Shown here in pieces: positions 45,038 through 57,163 of a DNA stretch of 64,000 bases. The position numbers and the translations under genes are program-made. Source of the DNA: Aegilops tauschii subsp. strangulata (lineage: Eukaryota; Streptophyta; Magnoliopsida; Poales; Poaceae); NCBI RefSeq assembly GCF_002575655.3, contig NC_053035.3:88623322-88687321 (forward strand). The letters run 5' to 3'. How positions within the stretch are numbered: the first letter of the stretch is position 1; each line of letters starts with the position of its first letter. The notes under the pieces are model-generated. The model was given only the letters and a program-made list of their open reading frames with translations, did no database searches and had not been told where the DNA came from.

Positions 45038-47462
45038 ATGGACGGTGAGGCAGCCAACAAGCGGAGGCGGCTCGAGCCAAAACCGCATCCGGCGAGCCTG
45101 GACTTCACCAGCAGCCTCCCCGACGACATGCTGCTCGTCATCATCGGCCTCCTCCCCACCAAATCTGCCGTGCGGACCGCCCTGCTCTCCCGGCGGTGGT
45201 GCCCCCTCTGGCGCCGCGTCCCCCTCAACCTCACCGTCGATAGCTGCCTCTGCGACGGGGATTGCAAACGCATGGCCGTAGACTCCAAGATCCTTTCATC
45301 GCACCCTGGGCCAGCCAGACGCCTTGACATCCGCATGTTCAGTACCAACTGCAAGGTCCAACCCAAGTTCGACGAGTGGTTATTATCTCCCGCCCTAGAT
45401 CAGCTCGAGGAGCTCAGCTTTGAAGCTGGACGATGTCGCTCTCTGCCGCCGTCCGCGCTCCGCCTCGCGCCAACGCTGCGCCGCGCCAGCTTTAGCTCCT
45501 GCTATCTTCCCCAGATTAATGCCGCGCCCGCCCTTCCTCTCCCTGAACTCAAGCAGCTCGACCTCTTCGACGTTGTCATCTCGAAGAAGGCTATGGAGCA
45601 CCTACTCCGCAGCTGTAGTGCGCTCGAGTACCTTCGTCTTGAGCAGATCCACGGGTTCATTAGCCTCCACATCGCCTCGACGAATCTCCAATGGATTTAT
45701 GTGTCTTGCTGGCCCCGCAACAAGACATCAATTGGGAAGAGATCACTCCAGCTGTTCCACGTTATGGTCATTGAGAATGCGCCTTTCCTTGAGAGATTGC
45801 TTGTATCGGATCTAGAAGGTCCAACAAAAATCAGGGTCATTGACCCGCCAAAATTGACAGCGTTGGTGCACTCGTCTGCCAAATTCTCCGAACTCTTTAT
45901 TGGATCCAGAATCGTTCAGGTACAACACTCATCTTCTTCTCCGTCTTCTTGAAATTCACATTTTTAAATTTCTTCTTGATGTATTTACGACCGTCTTCCA
46001 GAAAATGATTCCCACAAGCTTGACCCAGTCTATGCGCACAGTGAAGATCTTTGGCAATAAAATCTATCGGCCCCAATCTGGATCAAGTTGTTGGATTCCT
46101 TACATGCTTTCCGTGGACGGAGAAGCTACTCATCGAGGTGAAACTTCTTTCCTATTATTAAACGGCAATCACAACATAGCTCAAATTTTCGTAATTTTCC
46201 CAAATTATGATGACAAGTGTAGTGTTCAAAACTGCATCTACGCACTGCACCGGAAGAAATGTTTTTAGTATTTTTTCTCATGTGATCACCTGCATCGTTT
46301 TTTTGTTGTACTACTATAGTAGGCTAGGCTAGTCATAGTGGAAAGTAACTTAGACTACTCTAGTAACTCTATGGTTACCCTAAGAGCAAGTACTACCTCC
46401 GTCCTGGTTTACTCTTCCTATTTTGTAGTATCAAAATTTGACCATAGATTTAACTGACAAAATGTTAATGCATGTCACTAAGAACTATATCATTGGATTC
46501 GTATTTGAACATAATTTCAAATGGTGTAATTTTTAGTGACACACATCGGCATTTTCTTACATAAATATATGGTCAAAATTTTATACTAAATAAGAGGTAG
46601 TACAAAAGTGGGCTATAACGGCCCTCCATTATGTAGGCCAAAACACGTGCCAAATTCACTTGTGATGCATTTGGCATTGATGCCCCTCCATTGCTCACCT
46701 GGTGCCCCAATCTGGATCACCTACTTTTCTTCGGTGCCAAATTAACTCACGCAATGAAAAAACACTTGCGTGGGAGAGAGAGGACCGAGGCAACAAAAAA
46801 ACACTTGTTTGGGAGAGTGAGAGGCTGGTGTAGTTGGTTTGATTGATCTGTTTATACATGTGGGTCTATGTGCACAGCGGTGCCAACTCTCTCACATCGC
46901 GAGAGCGGTGCCAAAATCTTTTGATTTGACATCGATGCGTATTATGGCATCGGCCACATAGTGGAAGGCAACAAATGCCCAAGCTCTTCACGTACTCCTA
47001 GGTAAATGAGAGGAAAGAGAAAGAGAGAGAGAGAGAGTGAAAAAATATCACTAGCCAGCCAACCCTATCATATAAGCGAATGATATTGGTACCTCTTGAT
47101 GACACGACAATCTTATACAGCCAGCTGCTCTAATATGTTCTCTTCTTTTGCAGATAAAAAAAGACCCGAAAGTGAAAAATGTGCTGCACTATAACAATCT
47201 CAACGAATGCCTTGATCTCCAACTTACAGAAATTGATTTGATCGACTACCGAGGCAGCACATCTGAGATTAAATTGGCCAGGTTCTTTGTTCTGGAGGCA
47301 AGTGTGCTCAAGGTAATGAGGTTTGGCGTTCTTTGGCGCAACAATGAATGGCGTGCTGATCACCGCAAGCGTCTAAGCCTAAATGACAAAGTCTCCGCAG
47401 AAGCTGAATTTGTTTTTGAAACATCAAGTGGCCAGAGACTCGAAAACTTATTTGCCCATTAG
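45038..47462 (+). pseudogene. F-box/FBD (LRR-type) gene with an apparent frameshift
   Basis: Three exons: 45038-45919, 46002-46137 and 47154-47462, all with GT/AG borders. Residues 24-62 are an F-box (SLPDDMLLVIIGLLPTKSAV, then SRRWCPLWRRVPLNL). Leucine-rich segments follow, and exon 3 has the FBD-like ECLDLQLTEIDLIDYRGS and a C-terminal tail. Such proteins bind SKP1 through the F-box and recruit targets to SCF ubiquitin ligases. Exon 2 holds an extra base: after VKIF the reading frame leaves the family-like KSIGPNLDQVVGFLTCFPW, which lies in the next frame. The shifted frame then meets a stop in exon 3. Without that base all exon phases are 0 and the frame stays open to 47462. Either a recent pseudogene or a sequencing error. 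Intron 2 carries a Stowaway MITE. Confidence 0.8.
46393..46600. mobile_element. Stowaway MITE in intron 2 of the F-box gene
   Basis: CTACCTCCGTCCTGG at the left and a weaker inverted AAGAGGTAG at the right, flanked by TA (46391-46392 and 46601-46602). Its interior matches the element at 2471-2701. Confidence 0.8.
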
Positions 47463-47493
47463 TGACTTGTCAGGGCGGTGGATTTTAGTTTGT

Positions 47494-47580
47494 AGGATAA
47501 TGCTGCATCCACCTAAACTAACAAAAGTTCTTACGTAAACTTCCTAGTAATTCCCTCTTTGTAGGTGCAGCATTACTCCT
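47494..47580. mobile_element. Small foldback element after the F-box gene
   Basis: AGGATAATGCTGCATCCACC and its inverted counterpart GTAGGTGCAGCATTACTCCT enclose about 45 bp in the 3' region of the gene. It looks like a tiny MITE; no target duplication was settled. Confidence 0.45.
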
Positions 47581-49331
47581 AACATTTGTAATATCAGTTT
47601 GAAACTTGTAATATTGCCGTGTCCTATTCCTGCATTTTCAAAATCTTGCGAGTCAAACAGGTCCTGAGTTGGTGATGATGTTGTGCCTGCCATCTTTCAC
47701 CAATAGCGATCGGATCTAGATCTGACGCATACAAACCAAACTTCTCCAGTTTTGCAAAAAGATGACCGCACTTGTTCCCTATTTACAAACAACTCCTTGT
47801 CTCTTGATACGTCTCCAACGTATCTATAATTTTTGATTGTTCCATGCTATATTATATTTTGTTTTGGTTGTTTTATGGGCTTTACTATACACTTTTATAT
47901 TATTTTTGGGACTAACCTATTAACCGGAGGCCCAGCCCAAATTGCTGTTTTTTTTGCCTATTTCCGAGTTTCGCAGAAAAAGAATATCAAACGGAGTCCA
48001 AACGGAATGAAACCTTCGGGAACGTGATTTTGGGAACAAACGTGATCCAGAGGACTTGGAGTCCATGTCAAGAAATCAACTAGGAGAGCATGAGGCAGGG
48101 GGGCGCGCCTATCCACCGACGTACTTCTTCCTCCTATATATACCTACGTACCCCCAAACCAACAGAAGCATCCACGAAAACCTAATTCCACCGCCGCAAC
48201 CTTCTGTACCCATGAGATCCCATCTTGGGGCCTTTTCCGGCATCTTGCCGGAGGGGGCATTGATCACGGAGGGCTTCAACATCAACACCATAGCCTCTCC
48301 GATGATGTGTGAGTAGTTTACCTCAGACCTTCGGGTCCATAGTTATTAGCTAGATGGCTTCTTCTCTCTCTTTGTATCTCAATACAAAGTTCTCCACGAT
48401 TCTTGTGGAGATCTATTCGATGTAATCTTCTTTTGAGGTGTGTTTGTTGAGACCTATGAATTATGGGTTTATGATCAAGTTTATCTATGAACAATATTTG
48501 AATCTTCTCTGAATTATTTTATGTATGATTGGTTATCTTTGCAAGTCTCTTCGAATTATCAGTTTGGTTTGGCCTACTAGATTGATCTTTCTTGCAATGG
48601 GAGAAGTGCTTAGCTTTGGGTTCAATCTTGCACTGTCCTTTCCCAGTGAAAGCAGGGGCAGCAAGGCACGTATTGTATTGTTGCCATCGAGGATAACAAG
48701 ATGGGGTTTATATCATATTGCATGAGTTTATCCCTCTACATCATGTCATCTTGCTTAAAGCGTTACTCTGTTCTTATGAACTTAATACTCTAGATGCATG
48801 CTGGATAGCGGTCGATGTGTGTAGTAATAGTAGTAGATGCAGGCACGGACGTGATGCCTATATACATGATCATACCTAGATATTCTCATAACTATGCTCA
48901 ATTCTATCAAATGCTCAACAGTAATTTGTTCACCCACCGTAATACTTATGCTCTCGAGAGAAGCCACTAGTGAAACCTATGGCCCCCGGGTCTATTTTCC
49001 ATCATATTAATCTTCCAACACTTAGATATTTTTATTGCCTTTTATTTTACTTTGCATCTTTATTATAAAAATACCAAAAATATTATCTTATCATATCTAT
49101 CAGATCTCACTTTCGTAAGAGACCGTGAAGGGATTGACAACCCCTTTATTGTGTTGGTTGCGAGGTTTTTATTTGTTTGTGTAGGTGTGAGGGACTTTAG
49201 CGTGGCCTCCTACTGGATTGATACCTTGGTTCTCAAAAACTGAGGGAAATACTTACGCTACTTTACTGCATCACCCTTTCCTCTTCAAGGGAAAACCAAC
49301 GCAGTGCTCCAGAGGTAGCAAGAAGGATTTC

Positions 49332-49350
49332 TGGCGCCGTTGCCGGGGAG
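49332..49350 (+). other. Primer-binding site (tRNA-Asp type)
   Basis: TGGCGCCGTTGCCGGGGAG starts 11 bases after the 5' LTR end. This is the standard Athila-group primer site. Confidence 0.85.
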
Positions 49351-49522
49351 TCTACGCAAAAGTCAACATACCAAGTACCCATCACAAACTCATCTCCCGC
49401 ATTACATTATTTGCCATTTGCCTCTCGTTTTCCTCTCCCCCACTTCACCCTTGCCATTTTATTCGCCCTCTCTTTTCCATTCGCCTCCCTCTTTCTTTTT
49501 GCTCCTCGCATTTTCTGCCGTT

Positions 49523-50357
49523 ATGTCTGAAATTGGGGAAATTATTGTCGATATGGACAATAACAGTAACATGGAAAATTCTGATGCTCCTGCTGAAGAA
49601 CCCACTATCTTACATACAAAAAAAATTCTGAATTGGTAGTGGTAATATTATTGGAAAAGGGGTTATTCAAGATTTCTTTACTTGTGCCGGTGCTTTGCCT
49701 TCTATGGGTAGTTCTATTCTTCATAGAACTAGTAGTCTTGCAGACGCTATTGCCATGCTTGTAGTTGAACTTGAAAGGCAATTTATGCACATGCACCCTT
49801 GCATACAAAGGATTTTCCTAGAATTTTCTAATATTGAGCATTCTTCTGTTAAGCGTGCTGCTACTATCTTTTTGGCTCATGAGTTTAGATTTATAATAAA
49901 AGAGGCCAAAGAAATCTTTGCGCACTATAGGGTGGACGCTGGCCGTCCTCCCATAGAGACTATCTTATTTGATCAAGAGGAAATAATGCGTTTTCAATCT
50001 TTAGACTATGTTGCTTTTAATGAAAACCTTAGAAAAAGGGTTCCTACCAATGTTCTAGTTGATAGAATTTCTGAACTTAATAATGGTTTTGCTATTCGAA
50101 ATAATGATCTAGGATACTCTCTCGAGTATAGGCCCACGAAATTTTGTCAAAAGAACGCTTATAATGATGAATTGGTTGTGCAATATGAAGGGCCGAAGGA
50201 GGAACATATACCTCCAAAGGTTGATCTTGGGGACTTCTGCCCCATTAAATTTAGCCCTTTTGATTACTTTTGCTTGCCTCAAAGAAAACTTGCTGCTGAA
50301 CATAGAGAATATGAAATGAGTTTTCGTGATCTATCCTATTATTATGGCAATACCTAG
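49523..50357 (+). pseudogene. Single gag-like ORF of the Athila-like element
   Basis: The start at 49523 (MSEIGEIIVDMDNN) is followed by two frame changes, in an A8 run (49618-49625) and just after (near 49632). From about 49635 the frame is open to the stop at 50357; the track from Met at 49695 gives 220 residues. Visible sequence includes VVELERQFMHMHPCIQRIFL and HEFRFIIKEAKEIFAHYRVD, then a C-terminal part with FCPIKFSPFDYFCLPQRKLA. No zinc knuckle, protease or polymerase motif is seen. Position between primer site and a long non-coding tail implies a gag-related or element-specific protein. Function is not established. Confidence 0.55.
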
Positions 50358-53171
50358 ATCTATCCTTGATTTTATGCCTAGCTAGGGGCGTTAAACGATA
50401 GCGCTTGTTGGGAGGCAACCCAATTTTATTTTAGTTTTTTGCTTTTTGCTTCTGTTTAGGAATAAATATTTGATCTAGCCTCTGGTTAGATTTGTTTTTA
50501 TGTTCTAATTAATGTTTGTGCCAAGTTAAACCTATAGGATCTTCTTGGATGATAGTTATTTGATCTTGCTGAAAATTCCAGAAACTTTCTGTTCACGAAA
50601 ACAATTGTTAAAAATCACCAGAATGTGATAAAATACTGATTCCAATTGCTGATGATCAATAAACTAATTTTCTAGGTCGTCCTATTTTGGTAGATTTTTT
50701 GATTTCCAGAAGTTTGCGTTAGTTACAGATTACTACAGACTGTTCTGTTTTTGACAGATTCTGTTTTTCGTGTGTTGTTTGCTTATTTTGATGAATCTAT
50801 GGCTAATAAAATAGTTTATAAACCATAGAGAAGTTGGAATACAGTAGGTTTAACACCCATATAAATAAAGAATGAGTTCATTACAGTAACTTGAAGTGGT
50901 GTTTTGTTTTCTTTCGCTAACGGAGCTCACGAGATTTTCTGCTAAGTTTTGTGTTGTGAAGTTTTCAAGTTTTGGGTAAAAGATTTCATGGATTATTGAA
51001 CAAGGAGTGGCAAGAGACTAAGCTTGGGGATGCCCATGGCATCCCAAGATAATCTAAGGACACCAAGAAGCCAAAGCTTGGGGATGCCCCGGAAGGCATC
51101 CCCTCTTTCGTCTACTTCCATCGGTAACTTTACTGGGAGCTATATTTTTATTCACCACATGATATGTGTTTTGCTTGGAGCGTCTTGTATTATTTGAGTC
51201 TTTATTTGTTAGTTTTCCACAATCATACTTGCTGTACACACCTTTTGAGAGAGACACACATGATTCGGAATTTATTAGAATACTCTATGTGCTTCACTTA
51301 TATCTTTTGAGCTATATAGTTTTTGCTCTAGTGCTTCACTTCTATCTTTTAGAGCACGGTGGTGGATTTGTTTTGTATAAACTATTGTTCTCTCATGCTT
51401 CACTTATATTATTTTGAGAGTCCTACAAAACAGCATGGTAATTTGCTTAAATTGAGAAATTAGTCCTAAAGTAATAGGCATCCAAGATTAGTAAAAATTA
51501 TCTTATGAGTGTGTTGAATACTATGAGAAGTTTGATGCTTGATAACTGTTTTGAGATATAAAGATGGTGATATTAGAGTCATGCTAGTTGAGTAGTTGTG
51601 GATATGAGGAATACTTGTGTTAAAGTTTGTGATTCCCGTAGCATGCACGTATGGTGAATCGTTATGTGATGAAGTCGGAGCATGATTTATTTATTGATTG
51701 TCTTCCTTAAGAGTGGCGGTCGGGGACGAGCGATGGTCTTTTCCTACCAATCTATCCCCCTAGGAGCATGCACGTAATACTTTGCTTTGATAACTTGTAG
51801 ATTTTTGCAATATATATATGAGTTCTTTATGACTAATGTTGAGTCCATGGATTATACACACTCTCTTCCTTCCAACATTGCTAGCCTCTCTAATACCGCA
51901 CACTTTTCGCTGGTATCATACACCCACCATATACCTTCCTCAAAACAGCCACCATACCTACCTACATGGCATTTCCATAGCCATTCCGAGATATATTGCC
52001 ATGCAACTGACCATCGTTCCGTTTACTATGACACGCTCCATCATTGTCATATTGCTTCACATGATCATGTAGTTGACATCGTATTTGTGGCAAAGCCACC
52101 GTTCATAACTCTTTCATACATGTCACTCTTGATTCATTGCATATCCCGGTACACCACCGGAGGCATTCACATAGAGTCATATTTTGTTCTAAGTATTGAG
52201 TTGTAATTGTAGAGTTGTAAGTAAATAAAAGTGTGATGATCATCATTTTTAGAGCATTGTCCCAAGTGAGGAAAGGATGATGGAGACTATGATTCCCCCA
52301 CAAGTCGGGATGAGACTCCGGACGAAAAATTTAAAAAAAGAAAAAGAAAAAAGAGGCCATAAAAAAGAGAAAAGGCTCAAATAAAAAACTGAGAGAAAAA
52401 GAGAGAAGGGACAATGTTACTATCCTTTTACCACACTTGTGCTTCAAATAGCACCATGATCTTCATGATAGAGAGTCTCCTATGTTGTCACTTTCATATA
52501 CTAGTGGGAATTTTTCATTATAGAACTTGGCTTGTATATTCCAATGATGGGCTTCCTGAGCAAGCGAGTTGGATGCACACCCACTTAGTTTCTTTTATTG
52601 AGCTTTCATATACTTATAGCTCTAGTGCATCTGTTGCATGGCAATCCCTACTCACTCACATTGATATCTATTGATGGGCAACTCCATAGCTCGTTGATAC
52701 GCCTAGTTGATGTGAGACTATCTTCTCCTTTTTTGTCTTCTCCACAACCACCATTCTATTCCACATATAGTGCTATATCAATGGCTCACGCTCATGTATT
52801 GCGTGAAGATTGAAAAAGTTTGAGAACACCAAAAGTATGAAACAATTGCTTGGCTTGTCATCGGGGTTGTGCATGATTTAAATACTTTGTGTGGTGAAGA
52901 TAGAGCATAGCCAGACTATATGATTTTGTACGGATAACTTTCTTTGGCCATGTTATTTTGAGAAGACATAATTGCTTAGTTAGTATGCTTGAAGTATTAT
53001 CATTTTTATGTCAATATTAAACTTTTATCTTGAATCTTTTCGGATTTGAATATTCATACCACAATTAAGAGAATCACATTGAAAATTATGCTAGGTATCA
53101 TTCCACATAAAAAATTCAGTTTTTATCATTTACCTACTCGAGGGCGAGCAGGAATTAAGCTTGGGGATGCT
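50358..53171 (+). other. Non-coding 3' internal region of the Athila-like element
   Basis: There is no open frame with recognisable content. The stretch contains sequence familiar from the region between pol and 3' LTR of Triticeae Athila-type elements (for example the GAGTGGCGGTCGGGGACGAG block near 51711) and repeated AGCTTGGGGATGCC motifs (51021, 51075 and 53158), the last serving as the polypurine-like site. Confidence 0.6.
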
Positions 53172-54752
53172 TGATACGTCTCCAACGTATCTATAATTTT
53201 TGATTGTTCCATGCTATATTATATTCTGTTTTGGATGTTTTATGGGCTTTATTATACACTTTTATATTATTTTTGGGACTAACCTATTAACCGGAGGCCC
53301 AACCCAAATTACTGTTTTTTTTGCCTATTTCAGAGTTTCGCAGAAAAAGAATATCAAACGGAGTCCAAACGGAATGAAACCTTCGGGAACGTGATTTTCG
53401 GAACAAACGTGATCCAGAGGACTTGGAGTCCACATCAAGAAATCAACCAGGAGAGCACGAGGCAGGGGGGCGCGCCTACCCCCTGGGTGCGCCCTCCACC
53501 CTCATGGGGCCCACGTTGCTCCACTGACGTACTTCTTCCTCCTATATGTACCTACGTACCCCCAAACCAACAGAAGCATCCACGAAAACCTAATTCCATC
53601 GCCGCAACCTTCCGTACCCGTGAGATCCCATCTTGGGGCCTTTTCCGGCGTCCTGCCGGAGGGGCCATTGATCACGAAGGGCTTCTATATCAACACCATA
53701 GCCTCTCCGATGATGTGTGAGTAGTTTACCTCAGACCTTCGGGTCCATAGTTATTAGCTAGATGGCTTCTTCTCTCTCTTTGGATCTCAATACAATCTTC
53801 TCCATGATTCTTATGGAGATCTATTCGATGTAATCTTCTTTTGCGGTGTGTTTGTTGAGACCGATGAATTTTGGGTTTATGATCAAGTTTATCTATGAAC
53901 AATATTTGAATCTTCTCTGAATTCTTTTATGTATGATTGGTTATCTTTGCAAGTCTCTTCAAATTATCATTTTGGTTTTGCCTACTAGATTGATCTTTCT
54001 TGCAATGGGAGAAGTGCTTAGCTTTGGGTTCAATCTTGCAGTGTCCTTTCCCAGTGACAGCAGGGGCAGCATGGCACGTATTGTATTGTTGGCATCGAGG
54101 ATAACAAGATGGGGTTTATATCATATTGCATGAGTTTATCCCTCTACATCATGTCATCTTGCTTAAAGCGTTACTCTGTTCTTATGAACTTAATACTCTA
54201 GATGCATGCTGGATAGCGGTCGATGTGTGGAGTAATAGTAGTAGATGCAGGCAGGAGTCGGTCTACTTGTCACGAACGTGATGCCTATATACATGATCAT
54301 ACCTAGATATTCTCATAACTATGCTCAATTCTATTAATTTCTCAACAGTAATTTGTTCACCCACCGTAATACTTATGCTCTCGAGAGAAGCCACTAGTGA
54401 AACCTATGGCCCCTGGGTCTATTTTCCATCATATTAATCTTCCGACACTTAGCTATTTTTGTTGCCTTTTATTTTACTTTGCATCTTTATTATAAAAATA
54501 CCAAAAATATTATCTTATCATATCTATCAGATCTCACTCTCGTAAGTGACCGTGAAGGGATTGACAACCCCTTTATTGCGTTGGTTGCGAGGTTTTTATT
54601 TGTTTGTGTAGGTGCGAGGGACTTTGGCGTGGCCTCCTACTGGATTGATACCTTGGTTCTCAAAAACTGAGGGAAATACTTACGCAACTTTACTGCATCA
54701 CCCTTTCCTCTTCAAGGGAAAACCAACGCAGTGCTCAAGAGGTAGCATCTCT

Positions 54753-55510
54753 CACAATCAGCCTTATCTCCTCCCCACCACATCTAGAAGGCCATGGAAA
54801 AATCTGGCGCGATGGCCGCTGCCGGCGCCGTCCACCCCCCAATCTTGGTGTTCCGTGCAATGCACGGGCATCTACGCATGGGAAATTATGTCGAACATGG
54901 CTAGTTGTAAGCAGGCTAGGTCTACAGCCATGATGATAGTGACTGCAGACGGTGAGGCTGACTATGGTATGCCGAACACGGCGCCTATACTCAGGTGTCA
55001 TCTCCGGCGTAGGTCTTGTCACTTCACTGTGAGGAGCAGCACGTAATAATTTGACCAACGGGTAGTACAGTGCTACTACATTGGTAGTAGTACTACTAGT
55101 AGTACTAGCACCACCGTCTGGATTTAGTAGTACTACCACGTCCATCTGGATTTAGTATTTGACTAGCAATATCTAGTAATGCATGTCACAAAAAATGTAC
55201 CACTCCCTCTGTAAATAAATACATGGTGTATTGTTTTATTCCTATCGGCGAGGTAACTTAATGTCTTTTTGCTACTTAATAGGATTACATGCAATGAACT
55301 AACCACTGCATTTGATGTTTGGTAGTCTTAATTCATTCAAAGCATGCACAGGCACGGAGGGGGACGCAGCTTCATTGACTTACTGCACCTGCCTTTGGGT
55401 GTATGACACGTGGGCCCAACGGGTGGCTGGCCAACCTGTCATACAGCCAAAGGCAGGTGCAGTAGAGCGGCGAGGAGTAGATGGCCAACACGCACGTGAA
55501 TTCAACGCAG
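54753..55510. other. Intergenic DNA upstream of the 189-aa gene
   Basis: No supported gene is present. At 55056-55145 there is a TAGTAGTACTAC-rich patch with a short direct repeat (CGTCTGGATTTAGTA / CATCTGGATTTAGTA), and at 55200-55230 a one-ended Stowaway-like remnant. An inverted pair (CTGCACCTGCCTTTGG at 55383 and CCAAAGGCAGGTGCAG at 55447) can form a hairpin of 16 bp just upstream of the gene. Confidence 0.4.
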
Positions 55511-55523
55511 TCTGCACTTCTCA

Positions 55524-55530
55524 TATAAAG
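55524..55530 (+). promoter_or_regulatory. TATA box of the 189-aa gene
   Basis: TATAAAG lies 100 bp before the start codon, a normal distance for a plant promoter with a leader of about 70 nt. Confidence 0.55.
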
Positions 55531-55629
55531 GCTCCCGTCAGTCCAATCTATGAAATCCTACGCACCTCCGCACCCAAGGGCAAGAGTGATCACTCCAATC
55601 GCAAGATCAGTTGACTAGAAGCTAGACCC

Positions 55630-56199
55630 ATGGAGGCGATGAGCGCGAGCAACAGCCGGCTGTGCCAGATGGTCCACGACGCCGGCCTGCGGCCCGGCAC
55701 CGAGGAACGTCTCCAGGTAGTGCTTGAGGCCGCCAGGGCGAGGGGCCGCTTGGACGACAGCTTCGTCTCCTTGTTCAACGAGGTCCTCGTCGGCTTCCTG
55801 GACAAGTTCACCGTCGTCAAGAAGCTCACGGACGACCTTGACGTACGCCTCCAGCCCACGCGCCCAGGCTCTGCGATGCCTGCCACCCTCAATGGCCTCT
55901 ATGGTGACAACCTCTTCGACGCACTGGTGGCCCTGCGACTGCCCGCCGTCGCGCCGGAGAATGTCTACCTCGATGTCACACTCGCCGCGCAGCGCCTCGC
56001 GCAGCAAGACACCATCGACATAATCACCCACGTCTACCTGCAAATCGTCCACCAGGACTACTACATGCAAGAGGAGGACGATAGGACGCTGGCCTTCTTG
56101 GACAGCAGGGCAACCTTGGACGGCATTGTTCAGAAGCACGTTGAGCTTGCCGCCAACGTCGCTGCTCCTCACACGTCGGTTGGTGACCCGGTGCACTAG
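55630..56199 (+). CDS. Hypothetical protein, 189 aa, intronless
   Basis: A single GC-rich open frame starts at ATG 55630 (context ACCCATGG, MEAMSASNSRLCQMVHDAGL) and ends TAG at 56197-56199. A second Met follows at codon 4. The protein is acidic and looks helical (for example SLFNEVLVGFLDKFTVVKKL at about 47-66 and DTIDIITHVYLQIVHQDYYM near 125-145), without signal peptide, membrane segment or catalytic motif that I recognise. A TATA box 100 bp upstream and clean start context support a real gene. A 193-aa antisense frame covers the same DNA but is explained by GC-rich codon use. Family unknown; it may be grass-specific. Confidence 0.55.
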   Translation: MEAMSASNSRLCQMVHDAGLRPGTEERLQVVLEAARARGRLDDSFVSLFNEVLVGFLDKFTVVKKLTDDLDVRLQPTRPGSAMPATLNGLYGDNLFDALVALRLPAVAPENVYLDVTLAAQRLAQQDTIDIITHVYLQIVHQDYYMQEEDDRTLAFLDSRATLDGIVQKHVELAANVAAPHTSVGDPVH

Positions 56200-57160
56200 G
56201 GAGTGAGGATGTCGTTGATGGATTCATTATCTTTCCGTCAAATCCATGTAGTAGTATATGGTACTACTAGTAATTATCTTACCTTTCGCATCAACTTCAT
56301 AATTTTCCTACGTACTCCATGCATGAACCGTGCCAGAACCAAACTTCTCGTTACTCTAGGGAAAATCATTATTTCTATCTATCGGTCGCCCCATGGAAAA
56401 GAACCAAATTTTACAAGTTACAAGTTCAAAAGGAAAAGCCTGTCGTGTTCGCGTCGCACCCCCACACGGTTTGTCTGGCACGCCGCTCAAGGGCGAATGC
56501 GTGCTGTGTTGCATTTTCACTTACAAGTGGGACCGCAGTTGAGCAAACCGACTATCGGCAAACCCCCACACCGCCCACCGCGTGATGGCTGAGAAAACAG
56601 GAGGGAGAAGAGATGGCTGTAGCTAGCACGGACTCCAAGAAAATTGGTGTCGGATGGGACTCGTGTGGGTGGCGTGTGCCATACTGCTAGACATGAATGC
56701 TAGTTATGTCCCATGCCACCCCACTATATCGAGGTGCTAGTTACGTAGAACAAATTTCCTGGAGTCCGTGCTCAGCCCTCCTCTATCTCTCTTCTCAGCC
56801 AGCCAGCAGACGCGCGGAGCCCATCGTCTGTTTGCTCATATGCGGTCCCACATGTCAGTGAAAACGCAAGAGGACCCACTGAACCTGCACATCTTTCACC
56901 TCGACGTGCTGGTGATGAAAAACAAATCCAATAAAGATCTTCGGTGGCCGCTTTTGGAGTTACTCAAGAGTAGTAAGATTCTATTTACAGTTTAACCCAA
57001 GATGCACATCACGTGGCTTCACCTACCACTCTATTTTCTCGCATGACACGACCTGGATGCTGGATGTCCCACGTGTCGGCAAAAGGAGGAAGAACTTGAC
57101 CAAATCTTCGGTTGTGCTCTCGGATTAGACTAGTTGTGCTAACTTAAAATTTTATTGTGT
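56200..57160. other. Non-genic DNA with foldback copy 1
   Basis: Apart from the foldback at 56625-56772 no feature is supported. The stretch 56519-56772 is similar to 57698-58153, so this flank was duplicated. Confidence 0.4.
56625..56772. mobile_element. Foldback element, copy 1 (148 bp)
   Basis: AGCACGGACTCCAAGAAA at 56625 is mirrored by TTTCCTGGAGTCCGTGCT ending at 56772. The arms are about 18-20 bp. A related copy lies at 57804-58153. Confidence 0.6.
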
Positions 57161-57163
57161 AGA

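Larger units (their letters stand above)
47815..54747 (+). mobile_element. Athila-like Gypsy element, non-autonomous
   Basis: LTRs at 47815-49320 and 53172-54747 start TGATACGTCTCC and end GAGGTAGCA, flanked by the perfect duplication TCTCT (47810-47814 and 54748-54752). Shortly after the 5' LTR comes TGGCGCCGTTGCCGGGGAG (49332), a tRNA-Asp primer site typical of Athila relatives. AAGCTTGGGGATGC precedes the 3' LTR. Only a gag-like frame is present; protease, RT, RNase H and integrase are all absent. About 2.8 kb of AT-rich non-coding DNA separates that frame from the 3' LTR. The 3' LTR is about 70 bp longer, from insertions near 53480-53525 and 54250. Confidence 0.92.

Noticed and set aside
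55615..56196. 193-aa antisense frame over the 189-aa gene
   Set aside because: Typical mirror frame in GC-rich grass coding DNA; no promoter or start context supports it.
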